64,000 nucleotides of DNA from contig JAYQTS010000008.1 in the NCBI GenBank assembly GCA_038147755.1, positions 62,001 to 126,000 of the forward strand, read 5' to 3'. Shown piece after piece: positions 19,110 to 27,378 of the stretch; within the stretch, counting starts at the first letter, position 1, and every line of letters starts with the position of its first letter. The notes beneath the pieces are model-generated. The model had not been told where the DNA came from. It saw nothing but the letters and a program-made list of their open reading frames with translations, and made no database searches. This DNA is from UBA5951 sp012269555. GTDB taxonomy: Bacteria; Pseudomonadota; Alphaproteobacteria; Puniceispirillales; Puniceispirillaceae. The position numbers and the translations under genes are program-made.

Positions 19110-20417
19110 ATGCAAATAGCAATGATTGGCACTGGATATGTTGGACTCGTATCTGGCGCATGTTTTTCTGAATTTGGTTTTAACGTCACTTGTGTAGATA
19201 AAAATGAGAATAAAATTACTCAGTTAAAGTCAAATAAAATGCCTATTTATGAACCAGGTCTCGATGTCTTGGTTAAGAAAAATCAGGATGCTGGTAGACT
19301 TTCATTCACAACAGATTTAAATCGCACAGTAGCCGACGCTGATGTTGTATTTATAGCTGGCGGAACACCAACACGAAGGGGAGATGGACATGCTGATCTT
19401 AGCTATGTGTTTGATGCAGCCGAGGAAATCGCTGAGTATATATCTGGATATACAGTCATAGTTACTAAATCCACTGTTCCCGTGGGAACGGGAAAAAAAA
19501 TCTTTAAAATAATACGACAAAAAAGATCAGATTTGAAATTTGATGTTGCATCAAATCCTGAGTTCTTGAGAGAGGGTTCAGCAATAAATGATTTTATGCG
19601 TCCAGACAGAGTGGTTGTCGGTGTGATGGGAGAAGAGGCAAAAAATGTGTTAGAAAAAGTCTACAGCCCATTAAATTTGATAGAAACTCCTATTCAATTT
19701 ACCGATCTTGAGACGGCAGAATTAATTAAGTATGCAGCCAATGCATTTTTGGCAGTAAAGATTTCTTATATTAACCAAATTGCTGACTTATGTGAAAAGG
19801 TTGGAGCAGACGTTCATGATGTGGCAAAAGGAATGGGATTGGATAAAAGAATAGGAGCAAAGTTTCTGCATCCAGGACCAGGGTTTGGAGGTTCTTGTTT
19901 TCCTAAGGACACTATAGCTCTTGTAAAAACAGCAGAGCAAGTTGGAGGTCGGATTTCGATTGTTGAGGAAGTTGTAAGTTATAATCAAGAACGCAAACTT
20001 TCTATGGCGCAAAGGATAATTTCACAGCTTAAAACAGGAATTAAAAATAAGAAAGTTAGCATTTTAGGGTTGGCGTTTAAGCCTGAGACGGACGATATGA
20101 GAGATAGCCCTGCGTTGGAAATAATTTCAGAATTATATTCAAAAGGGGCTAATATCATCGCGTATGATCCAGCTGCAATGAATGAAGCAAAATCCTTTTT
20201 CAAGATAAAGTCGTTTTTGCTGAAGACTCAGAAAACTGCATTAGAGGAGCTGATGTATGTGTAATAATTACGGAATGGAATGAATTTAGAGCAATCTCGG
20301 CGTCAAAATTTTCAGATTTGATGAATGGTAATGTGGTTGTTGACTTGAGAAATATTTATTCACCTAGATGAGATGAGAGGTGCAGGCTTAAATTATAGTT
20401 CTATTGGAAGGGTTTAA
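19110..20417 (+). CDS. ugd: UDP-glucose 6-dehydrogenase (two frameshifts)
   Basis: Oxidises UDP-glucose to UDP-glucuronate with two NAD. N-terminal Rossmann motif MIGTGYVGLVSGACFSE; catalytic Cys in GPGFGGSCFPKDT; ETAELIKYAANAFLA in the central helix. The frame breaks near 20200 (one added G restores FKDKVVFAEDSENC and WNEFRAIS) and near 20370, after DLRNIYSPR, where the last codons MRGAGLNYSSIGRV continue in another frame to 20417. Both lost parts match the normal C-terminus, so the full protein is about 436 residues. AGAGG precedes the start. It is paired head-to-head with galU. Confidence 0.93.
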
Positions 20418-20803
20418 TTCTGGTTAGCTATTTCGATTAAATTTCCATCTGGATCTCTTAAATACAGAGAAACTATAGGACCACATGCCCCATTCCTTTG
20501 AATTGGACCATCCTCTATTATAATCGAATGTTTCTTAAACGTCTCAATCCAAGAATAAATAGAAACGTCACTTAAAAAACAAATATCGACACTGCCACAA
20601 GTTGGATTTTTCGCGTGTGGTTTGAAAGGAATTTGCGCTTGGTGAATATTTATTTTCTGATTGCCAAATTGAAGTGCAAATCTTGGTTTTGAAGCGCCAA
20701 TCGGAGTAAATTCAACTAAATTCATTCCTAAAATATCTGTATAAAATGATATTGTCTTATTTATATCTTCTACGGTGAAAACTATATGATCTATGGAAAG
20801 CAT
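20414..20803 (-). CDS. VOC-superfamily (glyoxalase-like) protein
   Basis: 129 residues forming two beta-alpha-beta-beta-beta modules of the vicinal oxygen chelate fold. Likely metal ligands are His in SIDHIVFTV, His in KINIHQA and Glu in GNLIEIAN. SFYTDILGMNLVEF is the usual first-module signature. The family includes glyoxalases, dioxygenases and resistance proteins; substrate cannot be predicted. Its end overlaps the ugd end by four bases in convergent orientation. Confidence 0.88.
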   Translation of the reverse strand: MLSIDHIVFTVEDINKTISFYTDILGMNLVEFTPIGASKPRFALQFGNQKINIHQAQIPFKPHAKNPTCGSVDICFLSDVSIYSWIETFKKHSIIIEDGPIQRNGACGPIVSLYLRDPDGNLIEIANQN

Positions 20804-20843
20804 GGGTTTGTATTAGGGTGAAATTTGTTGCTCATTAAAAAAT

Positions 20844-21236
20844 TTATAGGTTATTTATATCACGAGATATTTTTTTTAGTTGTTTTAAATTTTCTTTTAA
20901 TTGTTCTTCTAAAAATAATACTTTCTGTTGAAGTGTTATAACTTTAATGTTATGGCTGGAAATTTTTTTTGCCTTACTTATTCCCTTATGACCTTCTTCT
21001 GCAAGTAAGTAAGTAGGCGACACCCCAAGAATAGCAGCAAGTGCTACTAATTTATTAATTCGAGGCTCACTTCTATCTAATTCCCAAGATTCATAAGTTT
21101 CAAGTTTGACCCCAAGTTGTTTTGATAGGTCATAACTGTCATAACCGCCGTCGATTCTAAGTTGTGTAATTCGACCACCTAAAGTCATTTCTGGTTTTGT
21201 AGTGCTTATTACATTTTTTTCATTTTTTTTTGACAA
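20844..21236 (-). CDS. XRE-family helix-turn-helix regulator with C-terminal coiled coil
   Basis: 130 residues. The Cro/C1-type helix-turn-helix spans about residues 18-75 (GGRITQLRIDGGYDSYDLSKQL, then ETYESWELDRSEPR and LAAILGVSPTYLLAEE). The last 40 residues (VITLQQKVLFLEEQLKENL) form a leucine-zipper-like coiled coil, suggesting a dimer. Similar short XRE proteins are common in marine alphaproteobacteria; the target is unknown. It stands next to the gene-free stretch on its upstream side. Confidence 0.85.
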   Translation of the reverse strand: MSKKNEKNVISTTKPEMTLGGRITQLRIDGGYDSYDLSKQLGVKLETYESWELDRSEPRINKLVALAAILGVSPTYLLAEEGHKGISKAKKISSHNIKVITLQQKVLFLEEQLKENLKQLKKISRDINNL

Positions 21237-22077
21237 TATACTCTCTCTAGAATTTAAAACTCACATTTTAACATGTTTCGGGTGTGGGCGAAGAGGGGTT
21301 CGAAGCCTATACACTGCAACATTTCAAGGCTGTTTCCAGTTATATCAATAGCTTATCATATCAGTAGATATGGTCAACTATCAAAACCTTACCTCCATCA
21401 AAGGATAAATAGGTGCCTCTTGAACACATTGGTCAAGCAAGGTACGCTCTTTAATGGCCAGGTTGTGCACCTGACCAAAAGCTCTAACAGATGAGAGGGT
21501 CTGCTTCACTTTAAACTACCCCGTATTCAAAGAGGAATAGTCTGAACTGGGTTTTGGTAGATGGTTCAAAACCTCAATTTATATTGGGGCCATCGCACTC
21601 AATCAGATTTGCTAGTTCAGTTAGATACTTCAAAGAAGAGCAGACTCTTAAGGTTTTGTTTCCCTTGTTCGTTGATGATTATCAAACTCACAGTTACACT
21701 TCATTTTCGCTGCTCTTGTCACAATCACCCCCATTTCACGGCCCCATGAATAATTATTGCCTCCTGAATGATCCCTGTATCGCCTTTACCAGGAAAATGT
21801 TTTTTGCTCACTCGTTATTTGAACATTTGAAGTTTTTTGTCTGTCAGCAAAGCGACAAAAGGAGAGTATCTGTCTTTTCTCTCTAAACCGTGACGGAGAT
21901 CCGATGGCAGGGTAAAAATATCAGGAAGACAAAAGTTTTATTGTTTGTTTTGTAAAAATCTTACCCAACGCTCCAGCAGCAACACCAAACTGTTTTTTCA
22001 ATTCCGAAACATTAAACGTTTGGAACCTACAGTCGGCCCGTTTAACACTCCCAAATTTGCCCTTGATACTTGGAAAT
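21237..22077. other. Gene-free stretch of about 840 bp beside tRNA-Gly
   Basis: No ORF here resembles a known protein. The longest (110 codons, 21554-21886, plus strand) has no ribosome-binding site, odd composition and no recognisable motif. Several lines are at 43-48 percent GC, above the neighbouring genes. Short inverted repeats occur (21455-21477; a 7-bp TTTTGTC/GACAAAA pair near 21840; CTTGA/TCAAG near 21420). RNase P RNA and tmRNA signatures were looked for and not found. It may hold an unrecognised structured RNA or a decayed insertion. Confidence 0.4.
21455..21477. repeat. Strong inverted repeat (possible RNA hairpin)
   Basis: TGGCCAGGT and ACCTGACCA form a 9-bp stem with one wobble position around the loop TGTGC. 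No T-run follows on either strand, so it is not an ordinary terminator. Confidence 0.45.
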
Positions 22078-22152
22078 TGGAGCGGGTGATGGGATTCGAA
22101 CCCTCGACCCCAACCTTGGCAAGGTTGTGCTCTACCACTGAGCTACGCCCGC
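22078..22152 (-). tRNA. tRNA-Gly (anticodon GCC), two stem mismatches
   Basis: 75-nt cloverleaf with encoded CCA, acceptor GCGGGCG, D-arm GCTC/GAGC, anticodon arm CAACC-TTGCCAA-GGTTG and T-loop TTCGAAT. Two positions do not pair: acceptor C6 opposite A67, and T-stem A50 opposite A64. Related alphaproteobacterial genes are fully paired. It lies 62 bp past the aminotransferase stop on the same strand. Confidence 0.92.
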
Positions 22153-22214
22153 GACATTTCAACTGTATATATCGGGAATTATAAACTTACAAGATAAATT
22201 TAGGCGGTTATATT

Positions 22215-23356
22215 TTATCTCTTATTGCTATTTTTTATAACCTCAATAATTGCTTCGCTAATTGTATTTTGTGCCTCCTGTGTAAGATACGGGTGCATTG
22301 GAATTGATATTACAGATTGTGCAAGGTTTTCACTTACTTCAAGTCCATAATTTGCTCGGGGGTAATGTTCATAGGGTTTTTGTAAGTGCATTGGAATTGG
22401 ATAATAAATTGCCGTAGGAATACCTTTTTGACCAAGTGAATCTTGGAAAAACACTCTATCAACTATCTTTGGTAACTTTATCGTATAGACAGCCCAACTA
22501 CTTGTCATTTCAGGATAACAAATAGGGGTTTCAACCCAGCTTCTTAGAAGCTCATGATAATAGTTAGCTACAGCATTGCGTTGTTGAAGTTCTTTATCAA
22601 AAACATCTAATTTTGCTAAAAGAATTGCAGCTTGTATTGTATCTAATCTGGCAGTCATGCCAAGGCGCACTGTTTGATATTTATTTGTACCTTGTCCATG
22701 AACACGGCATGAACGGGCGATTTCAGCAATTTCAAAATCATTCGTGAATAAAGCGCCCCCATCTCCATAACAGCCAAGAGGCTTGGCAGGAAAAAAACTA
22801 GTACATGTTGCCTTTGCTAAGGTACCGGTTTTGGCTCCTTGAAATTCTGTTCCAAAGCTTTGTGCTGCATCATCTAAAACCCATAATCCATTTGCCTCGG
22901 CAAAAGAATTTATTTTATCCATTTGAGCTGGTTGTCCAAATAACCCAACAGACATTATGCCCACAACTTCAATAGCTGACTTAATCGCACTATCTAATGC
23001 ATCTTGCAGCCTTGCTGGGTTAAGTGTGAACGTCTCTTCATCTACTTCTGCAAATATTGGAATTGCACCAAGAAGTGGCATTACTTCAGCGCTCGCAGTA
23101 AATGTAAAGCTAGGCACTATAACACCTTGTCCAGGTTTGAGTTGAAGTCCCATTAACGCCAACAACAAAGCATCAGTGCCTGAACCGCAACTTATAACGT
23201 ACTTGGCGTCAATACGCTTAGAAAGAACAGATTCAAGCTCTTCAATCTCTGGGCCCATAATATATTTGCCATGTTCGAGAACATTTTTGATCCTGGTATC
23301 AATTTCAGAACGTATTTTTGCTGTTGAGATGTCAGATCAATAAAGGGAATATTCAT
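22215..23356 (-). CDS. DegT/DnrJ/EryC1 sugar aminotransferase, WbpE-like (one frameshift)
   Basis: PLP-dependent aminotransferase acting on nucleotide-linked keto-sugars. The PLP lysine lies in SFFPAKPLGCYGDGGALFT; other family marks are SCGSGTDALLLAL, VIVPSFTFTASAEV and VLDDAAQSFG. The N-terminal MNIPFIDLTSQQQK is in another frame; adding one base in a five-T run (23315-23319, plus strand) joins it to IRSEIDTRIKNVLEHGKYIM. Its ATG overlaps the stop of the upstream oxidoreductase, so they are translationally coupled. The pairing is that of WbpB/WbpE, which make the 3-amino sugar of UDP-GlcNAc3NAcA. The substrate is inferred from this neighbour and sequence style. Confidence 0.9.
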
Positions 23357-24321
23357 AATATCTCACTATCTATTTGTAACTTCATCTCTGATAAAATTTG
23401 CTGCACTTTTATACCTTCCTCAATGTCCGTTATCGCTGGCTTGCCAGTTTTACAAACTTCAATGAATGCATTTATTTCATTTTTTAATGGCTCACCATTG
23501 CAAAAAGGGAGGTATTCTGGCTCAGCTCTGTCTACCTCGATAGTATCCCCCTCGGATAATTATTGAGTCTTTAAAAAAAGTTAATTTTTGCTGTGAAGGT
23601 TTTGTGTCGTCAAACATAATTGAACCTAAACTTCCTGTTACAACTAGCCTATGTTCTTTGTAAGGAGAATACCAACTGGAATGCATAATTGCTGTCACAC
23701 CGTTAGGAAACTTTAAACTTGTAAAAATAATATCTCCATCAGAATGTTCCACATGAGTTGCGTTTCGGCAGTTAATAGATGTCGGAACTTCTCTCACTAT
23801 ACCAAGAATTTGAGATATATCATGGGGGCATAAATCAAAGAGCGCAGATTCAGATTTTTTATACGACCCATAGCAAGACGAGTTGCTTGAATGTGCTGTA
23901 ATTCACCTATAAATCCATCATTAACAAAATTTTTTAATTCTACGTAGGCAGGATGATATTGTAGTAAATGTCCCACCATAACTTGTTTGTTTGTGTTAAT
24001 AGCACATTGTTTTATTGAAAGAGCAGAACTCATAGATAGTGCCAATGGTTTTTCAACATAAACATGCTTTCGTGCATTGAGTGCTTCACAAGCAAGTTTT
24101 TCGTGTGTATTGGCATTAGTTGCGATAATTACACCATTCAAGGTATTATCATTTAGAATTTGGTCGAAAGAAAAGGCTGGACAGGAAAACTTTTGTGAGA
24201 AAGAAATAGCACGGTCTCGATGTGAATCACAAACGCACGCCAAAACGCCTAATTCTGATGCGTTTCGTGCAATATTTTCACCCCATATACCGCACCCTAT
24301 TACAGCAATATTAACTTTCAA
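23353..24321 (-). CDS. Gfo/Idh/MocA oxidoreductase, WbpB/WlbA-like (two frameshifts)
   Basis: NAD-dependent sugar dehydrogenase. N-terminal Rossmann motif VIGCGIWGENIARN; HVYVEKPLALS contains the family's conserved catalytic Lys. The frame breaks near 23850 (adding one A to an A6 run, minus-strand sense, restores KKSESALFDLCPHDISQILG) and in a five-C run at 23549-23553 (restored end DTIEVDRAEPEYLPFCNGEP). The stop then overlaps the aminotransferase ATG. The gene starts with TTG at 24321. Related enzymes oxidise the 3-position of UDP-GlcNAcA before transamination, which fits the coupled aminotransferase; the acetyltransferase and epimerase of that pathway are not nearby. Confidence 0.87.
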
Positions 24322-24379
24322 ACCTTTGGCCTCAAATCAAGTGATCATAGTTAAAAAAAAATTTATTTTGCTCATAGCT

Positions 24380-24436
24380 AAAGCAACGATATGGGTCAAT
24401 TGTTGCTTTTTGTAACCATCACTGTGATATAGTGAT
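24380..24436. promoter_or_regulatory. Two adjacent inverted repeats in a divergent promoter region
   Basis: AAAGCAAC (24380-24387) pairs with GTTGCTTT (24402-24409), and ATCACT (24418-24423) pairs with AGTGAT (24431-24436). Both lie between the divergent oxidoreductase and YbaK genes. The first is followed on the plus strand by more T and could alternatively terminate a transcript. Operators for a dimeric regulator are possible; none is identified. Confidence 0.35.
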
Positions 24437-24536
24437 TTATAAAAGAAAAGTTCTTATTTTGTACTGGAAATCTTATGCATGATCATACATATATCTATAG
24501 TGATAAAAACTGTTTTTCAATTTTTTTGGATTTGGA

Positions 24537-25087
24537 ATGATAGAAGACTTTATAACAGATGCATCATCTTTGTTCCAGGAGAGTCTTCCAATTCACCCTG
24601 ATACTGTTATTTCTCAGCTGAAAAGTTTGAAAATAACGATAGAGCAGTTCAAACATCCTGCTTTAAAAACAGTTAGTGATTCAAAATTATATAGACATAA
24701 TATGCTTACAAAGAATGAGGGAGGTGGACATATTAAAACCTCTATCTACGAGATCATAAGAAAAATAATTATTTAGTTGTAGTACAGGAAGATAAAAATA
24801 TTGATTTGAAAGAGTTAGGGTTTTTAATCAAATCTGGCAGGTTATCTTTTGGGAGCGCAGTTAGGCTTTTTGAAAATCTGGGAGTAAGACCTGGTGCAGT
24901 AACACCATTATCTATGGTTACAGGTGTTCAAAATGGAGTTAATATTTTCATGGATGAAGAATTGCTTGAAGCTAAAAAAATTTATATGCACCCGTTGGTT
25001 AATGATCGCACAATTTCAATGATACCAAGTGAACTGAATAAATATTTTGATTATTTAGGTGTAGAACTAAATAAGTTAAGTTTTTAA
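24537..25087 (+). CDS. YbaK/ProX-type aminoacyl-tRNA deacylase (one frameshift)
   Basis: Free-standing editing-domain protein that removes wrong amino acids from mischarged tRNA, most likely Ala-tRNA-Pro. The first part has TKNEGGGHIK; the frame breaks in an A4 run at 24735-24738, and one added A restores HIKNLYLRDHKKNNYLVVVQ, joining LKELGFLIKSGRLSFGS, then LGVRPGAVTPLSM, the family's signature. The reconstructed length is about 183 residues, as expected. It precedes the thioredoxin gene by 23 bp on the same strand. Confidence 0.9.
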
Positions 25088-25110
25088 AAATAAAAATATA
25101 GAGGATACGG

Positions 25111-26010
25111 ATGTCATTAGTGATTGAAGAAAATAATTCAACAGGAATTGTAAATGTAAATGCCGAAAATATTATGCAGGAAGTCATAGAGGCTAGCTCG
25201 GAAAAGGCAGTAATTGTGCAATTCTGGGCACCCTGGTGTGGGCCATGTAAACAATTAGCCCCCGTTTTAGAAAAGGTATGTGCTAAGTTTAAAAATATAA
25301 AACTTACAAAAATTAATATTGATGAGAATCAGGAAATAGCTGCGCAAATGAGGGTTCAATCTGTACCCACCGTTTTTGGGTTTTTAAACGGTCAACCGGT
25401 AGACGGATTTGCTGGAGCACAGCCAGAATCAGCGGTTACGCAGTTTGTAGAAAAGTTGTCTGAAGCAGCGCCCGGACAGGCAGATATATCCGGTTTGCTG
25501 CAGTCAGGGACAAACGCTCTTGGTGAGAATGAGCCTGAAAAGGCGATGCAAGCTTTTCAACAAGCTCTTTCCCTATCTCCAGAATCACCAGAAGCCATAG
25601 CAGGGTTTATTAGATGTCTGATTGCTCTTGGCGAGCATGAAGAAGCAAAGGCGGTTTTAGACCAATTAGATGAAGACATGCAGAAAAAACCTATAATCAA
25701 GGATGTTTTAGCAGCATTGGCTGTAGCTAAAAAAGGAGCAGAGGTAGATTCAGATAAAAGTGATTTAGAAAAAAAGGTTCAATCTAATCCAAAAGATTTA
25801 CAAGCCAGACAAGATTTAGCGATTGCTCTTTTTGCTTCGGGCCAACAAACTGAAGCAATGCTTCAGTTGCTAGAGTTAATCAAAATTGATCCGTCGTGGA
25901 ATGAAAATATGGCTCAAACTCAATTGTTAGAGTTTTTCACAGCGCTTGGCCATACTCATCCTGATGTAATAAAAGCAAGACGAAAGTTATCGAGCTATTT
26001 ATTTTCTTGA
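25111..26010 (+). CDS. Thioredoxin-TPR chaperedoxin (CnoX/YbbN-like)
   Basis: 299 residues in two parts: a thioredoxin domain (about 10-115) with the active site WCGPCK and cis-Pro in VQSVPTVFGF, and a C-terminal helical TPR-like region (about 125-299, for example NEPEKAMQAFQQALSLSPES). This architecture is that of CnoX, which protects and holds proteins for GroEL under oxidative stress. Unlike the E. coli protein it keeps both active-site cysteines, so it should be redox-active, as reported for alphaproteobacterial relatives. It is followed by the LON-domain and Trm112 genes, a common alphaproteobacterial order. Confidence 0.93.
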   Translation: MSLVIEENNSTGIVNVNAENIMQEVIEASSEKAVIVQFWAPWCGPCKQLAPVLEKVCAKFKNIKLTKINIDENQEIAAQMRVQSVPTVFGFLNGQPVDGFAGAQPESAVTQFVEKLSEAAPGQADISGLLQSGTNALGENEPEKAMQAFQQALSLSPESPEAIAGFIRCLIALGEHEEAKAVLDQLDEDMQKKPIIKDVLAALAVAKKGAEVDSDKSDLEKKVQSNPKDLQARQDLAIALFASGQQTEAMLQLLELIKIDPSWNENMAQTQLLEFFTALGHTHPDVIKARRKLSSYLFS

Positions 26011-26076
26011 TTTACACTCTATGTTTTCTTGGGAATATTTTGAAAAGCCAATTATGAATTTTTGGATGAGGAATAA

Positions 26077-26733
26077 ATGACAATCAGAGGCCCATTTGAA
26101 CCTGAATTTAGAGATTTACCCGTAAAAATTCCAATTTTTCCTTTATCTGGTGCTTTGCTATTACCCGGTGGCACATTGCCTTTAAATATTTTTGAGCCGA
26201 GATATCTCTCTATGGTTCGAGATGCAATCGCAAGCCCTCTTCGATTAATAGGTATGATACAACCAAACAAAGAAGACCAATTAAACCCATATTATACAAT
26301 CGGTTGTGCAGGCCGAATATCTAGTTTTTCCGAACAGGAAGATGGGAGGATATTAATCACCCTTTCAGGTTGCATTCGGTTTCAAGCAACTAATTTTTTA
26401 GAGGCTGTTTCTGGTTATCTAACAGCAGAAATTGAGTGGAATAACTATAAAAGCGATTTATCCATAGACGAGTCTTTTATTGATAGAAAAAAACTATCAA
26501 CTACTTTAAGACGATATTTTGATGCCAAAGGTTTTCAGGTTGACTGGTCGCAATTAGAATCATGTTCAGATGACCGATTGGTTTGCACATTATGTATGAT
26601 TTGTCCTTTTGAAATTGCAGAGAAACAAGCTTTGTTAGAGGTAAAAGATTTATCTGCCAGAGCAGATTTACTAATAACAATTCTTGAGATGTCTTGTCAT
26701 AATGATGATCACTCCGAAAATGCTAAACATTAA
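26077..26733 (+). CDS. LON substrate-binding domain protein
   Basis: 218 residues corresponding to the N-terminal domain of Lon protease without ATPase or protease parts. The conserved start IPIFPLSGALLLPGGTLPLNIFEPRYLSMV is diagnostic. It probably binds unfolded or specific proteins as an adaptor, but the role of the stand-alone form is not established. GAGGAA precedes the start. It lies between the chaperedoxin and Trm112 genes. Confidence 0.92.
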   Translation: MTIRGPFEPEFRDLPVKIPIFPLSGALLLPGGTLPLNIFEPRYLSMVRDAIASPLRLIGMIQPNKEDQLNPYYTIGCAGRISSFSEQEDGRILITLSGCIRFQATNFLEAVSGYLTAEIEWNNYKSDLSIDESFIDRKKLSTTLRRYFDAKGFQVDWSQLESCSDDRLVCTLCMICPFEIAEKQALLEVKDLSARADLLITILEMSCHNDDHSENAKH

Positions 26734-26749
26734 GTTTTGATGATTTAAA

Positions 26750-26992
26750 ATGAAACAAAATAAAAAAAACAAAGAAAAAACTAGAATAGCTAGCAGTTTG
26801 TTGAATATTTTGGTTTGTCCTGTTACTAAAAGTCTACTGATTTATGATAAAAAAGCAGCTGAACTTATTAGCATTCAGGGTAAAAAGGCTTACCCCATAG
26901 AACAAAGCGTGCCACTCATTAGCAACACGTATTGTAGAGAACTATCTGATAGCGAGATTAATAAATGGCAAGTTTCGTTAAATAGAAAATAG
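26750..26992 (+). CDS. Trm112 family protein
   Basis: 80 residues of the Trm112/UPF0434 family, small zinc-ribbon-like proteins; in eukaryotes the homologue activates methyltransferases, and bacterial members may do likewise. The family start LLNILVCPVTKSLLIYD and AYPIEQSVPLI are seen. Only Cys in LVCPV and one later Cys remain, so zinc binding is doubtful, as is usual for bacterial members. Starts 16 bp after the LON-domain gene. Confidence 0.9.
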   Translation: MKQNKKNKEKTRIASSLLNILVCPVTKSLLIYDKKAAELISIQGKKAYPIEQSVPLISNTYCRELSDSEINKWQVSLNRK

Positions 26993-27007
26993 GGTATAAA
27001 TATACAA

Positions 27008-27352
27008 ATGTTTTCAGAAACTATTTTTGCAACGCAGATAAGGCTTCATAAAGATAAAAAAAGTTTATCAGTACATTTTAATGACGGGTTTGAAACACAG
27101 ATTTCAGCTGAGTTACTTCGTGTTGAATCTCCTTCTGCAGAAGTGCAGGGACATAGCTCTGATCAAAAGAAAATAATTCGTGGAAAAAAGAATGTTAAAA
27201 TAATCCACATAGAATATGTTGGAAATTATGCAATAAGATTATTATTTGATGATGGTCATGAAACAGGGATTTATAGTTGGGTCATTTTACACGATTATGG
27301 AGTGCGGCAAGAATCGTTATATAATGAGTATCTAAAAAGATTAGAATTATAA
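27008..27352 (+). CDS. DUF971 protein
   Basis: 114 residues of the DUF971 family, the domain found at the N-terminus of gamma-butyrobetaine hydroxylase. The conserved core is GNYAIRLLFDDGHETGIYSWVILHDYG. Its stand-alone role is not known; links to iron-sulfur biology have been proposed for relatives. Last gene of the plus-strand run and convergent with the UbiH-like gene. Confidence 0.9.
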   Translation: MFSETIFATQIRLHKDKKSLSVHFNDGFETQISAELLRVESPSAEVQGHSSDQKKIIRGKKNVKIIHIEYVGNYAIRLLFDDGHETGIYSWVILHDYGVRQESLYNEYLKRLEL

Positions 27353-27378
27353 AGTTAAAATTTTAATTTAATTGAAAT

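Noticed and set aside
21283..21320. T-arm-like motif taken as part of a tRNA or two-piece tmRNA
   Set aside because: No matching acceptor strand, D-arm or tag reading frame could be found on either strand.
21554..21886. 110-codon ORF in the gene-free stretch
   Set aside because: No ribosome-binding site, no motif and no similarity I can recognise; too weak to list as a gene.
21237..22152. Genomic island integrated at tRNA-Gly
   Set aside because: No integrase gene and no duplicated tRNA 3' end were found in or beside the stretch.
21945..22184. 79-codon ORF on the plus strand ending RVMGFEPSTPTLARLCSTTELRPR
   Set aside because: It reads through the complement of tRNA-Gly, a well-known source of false protein calls.
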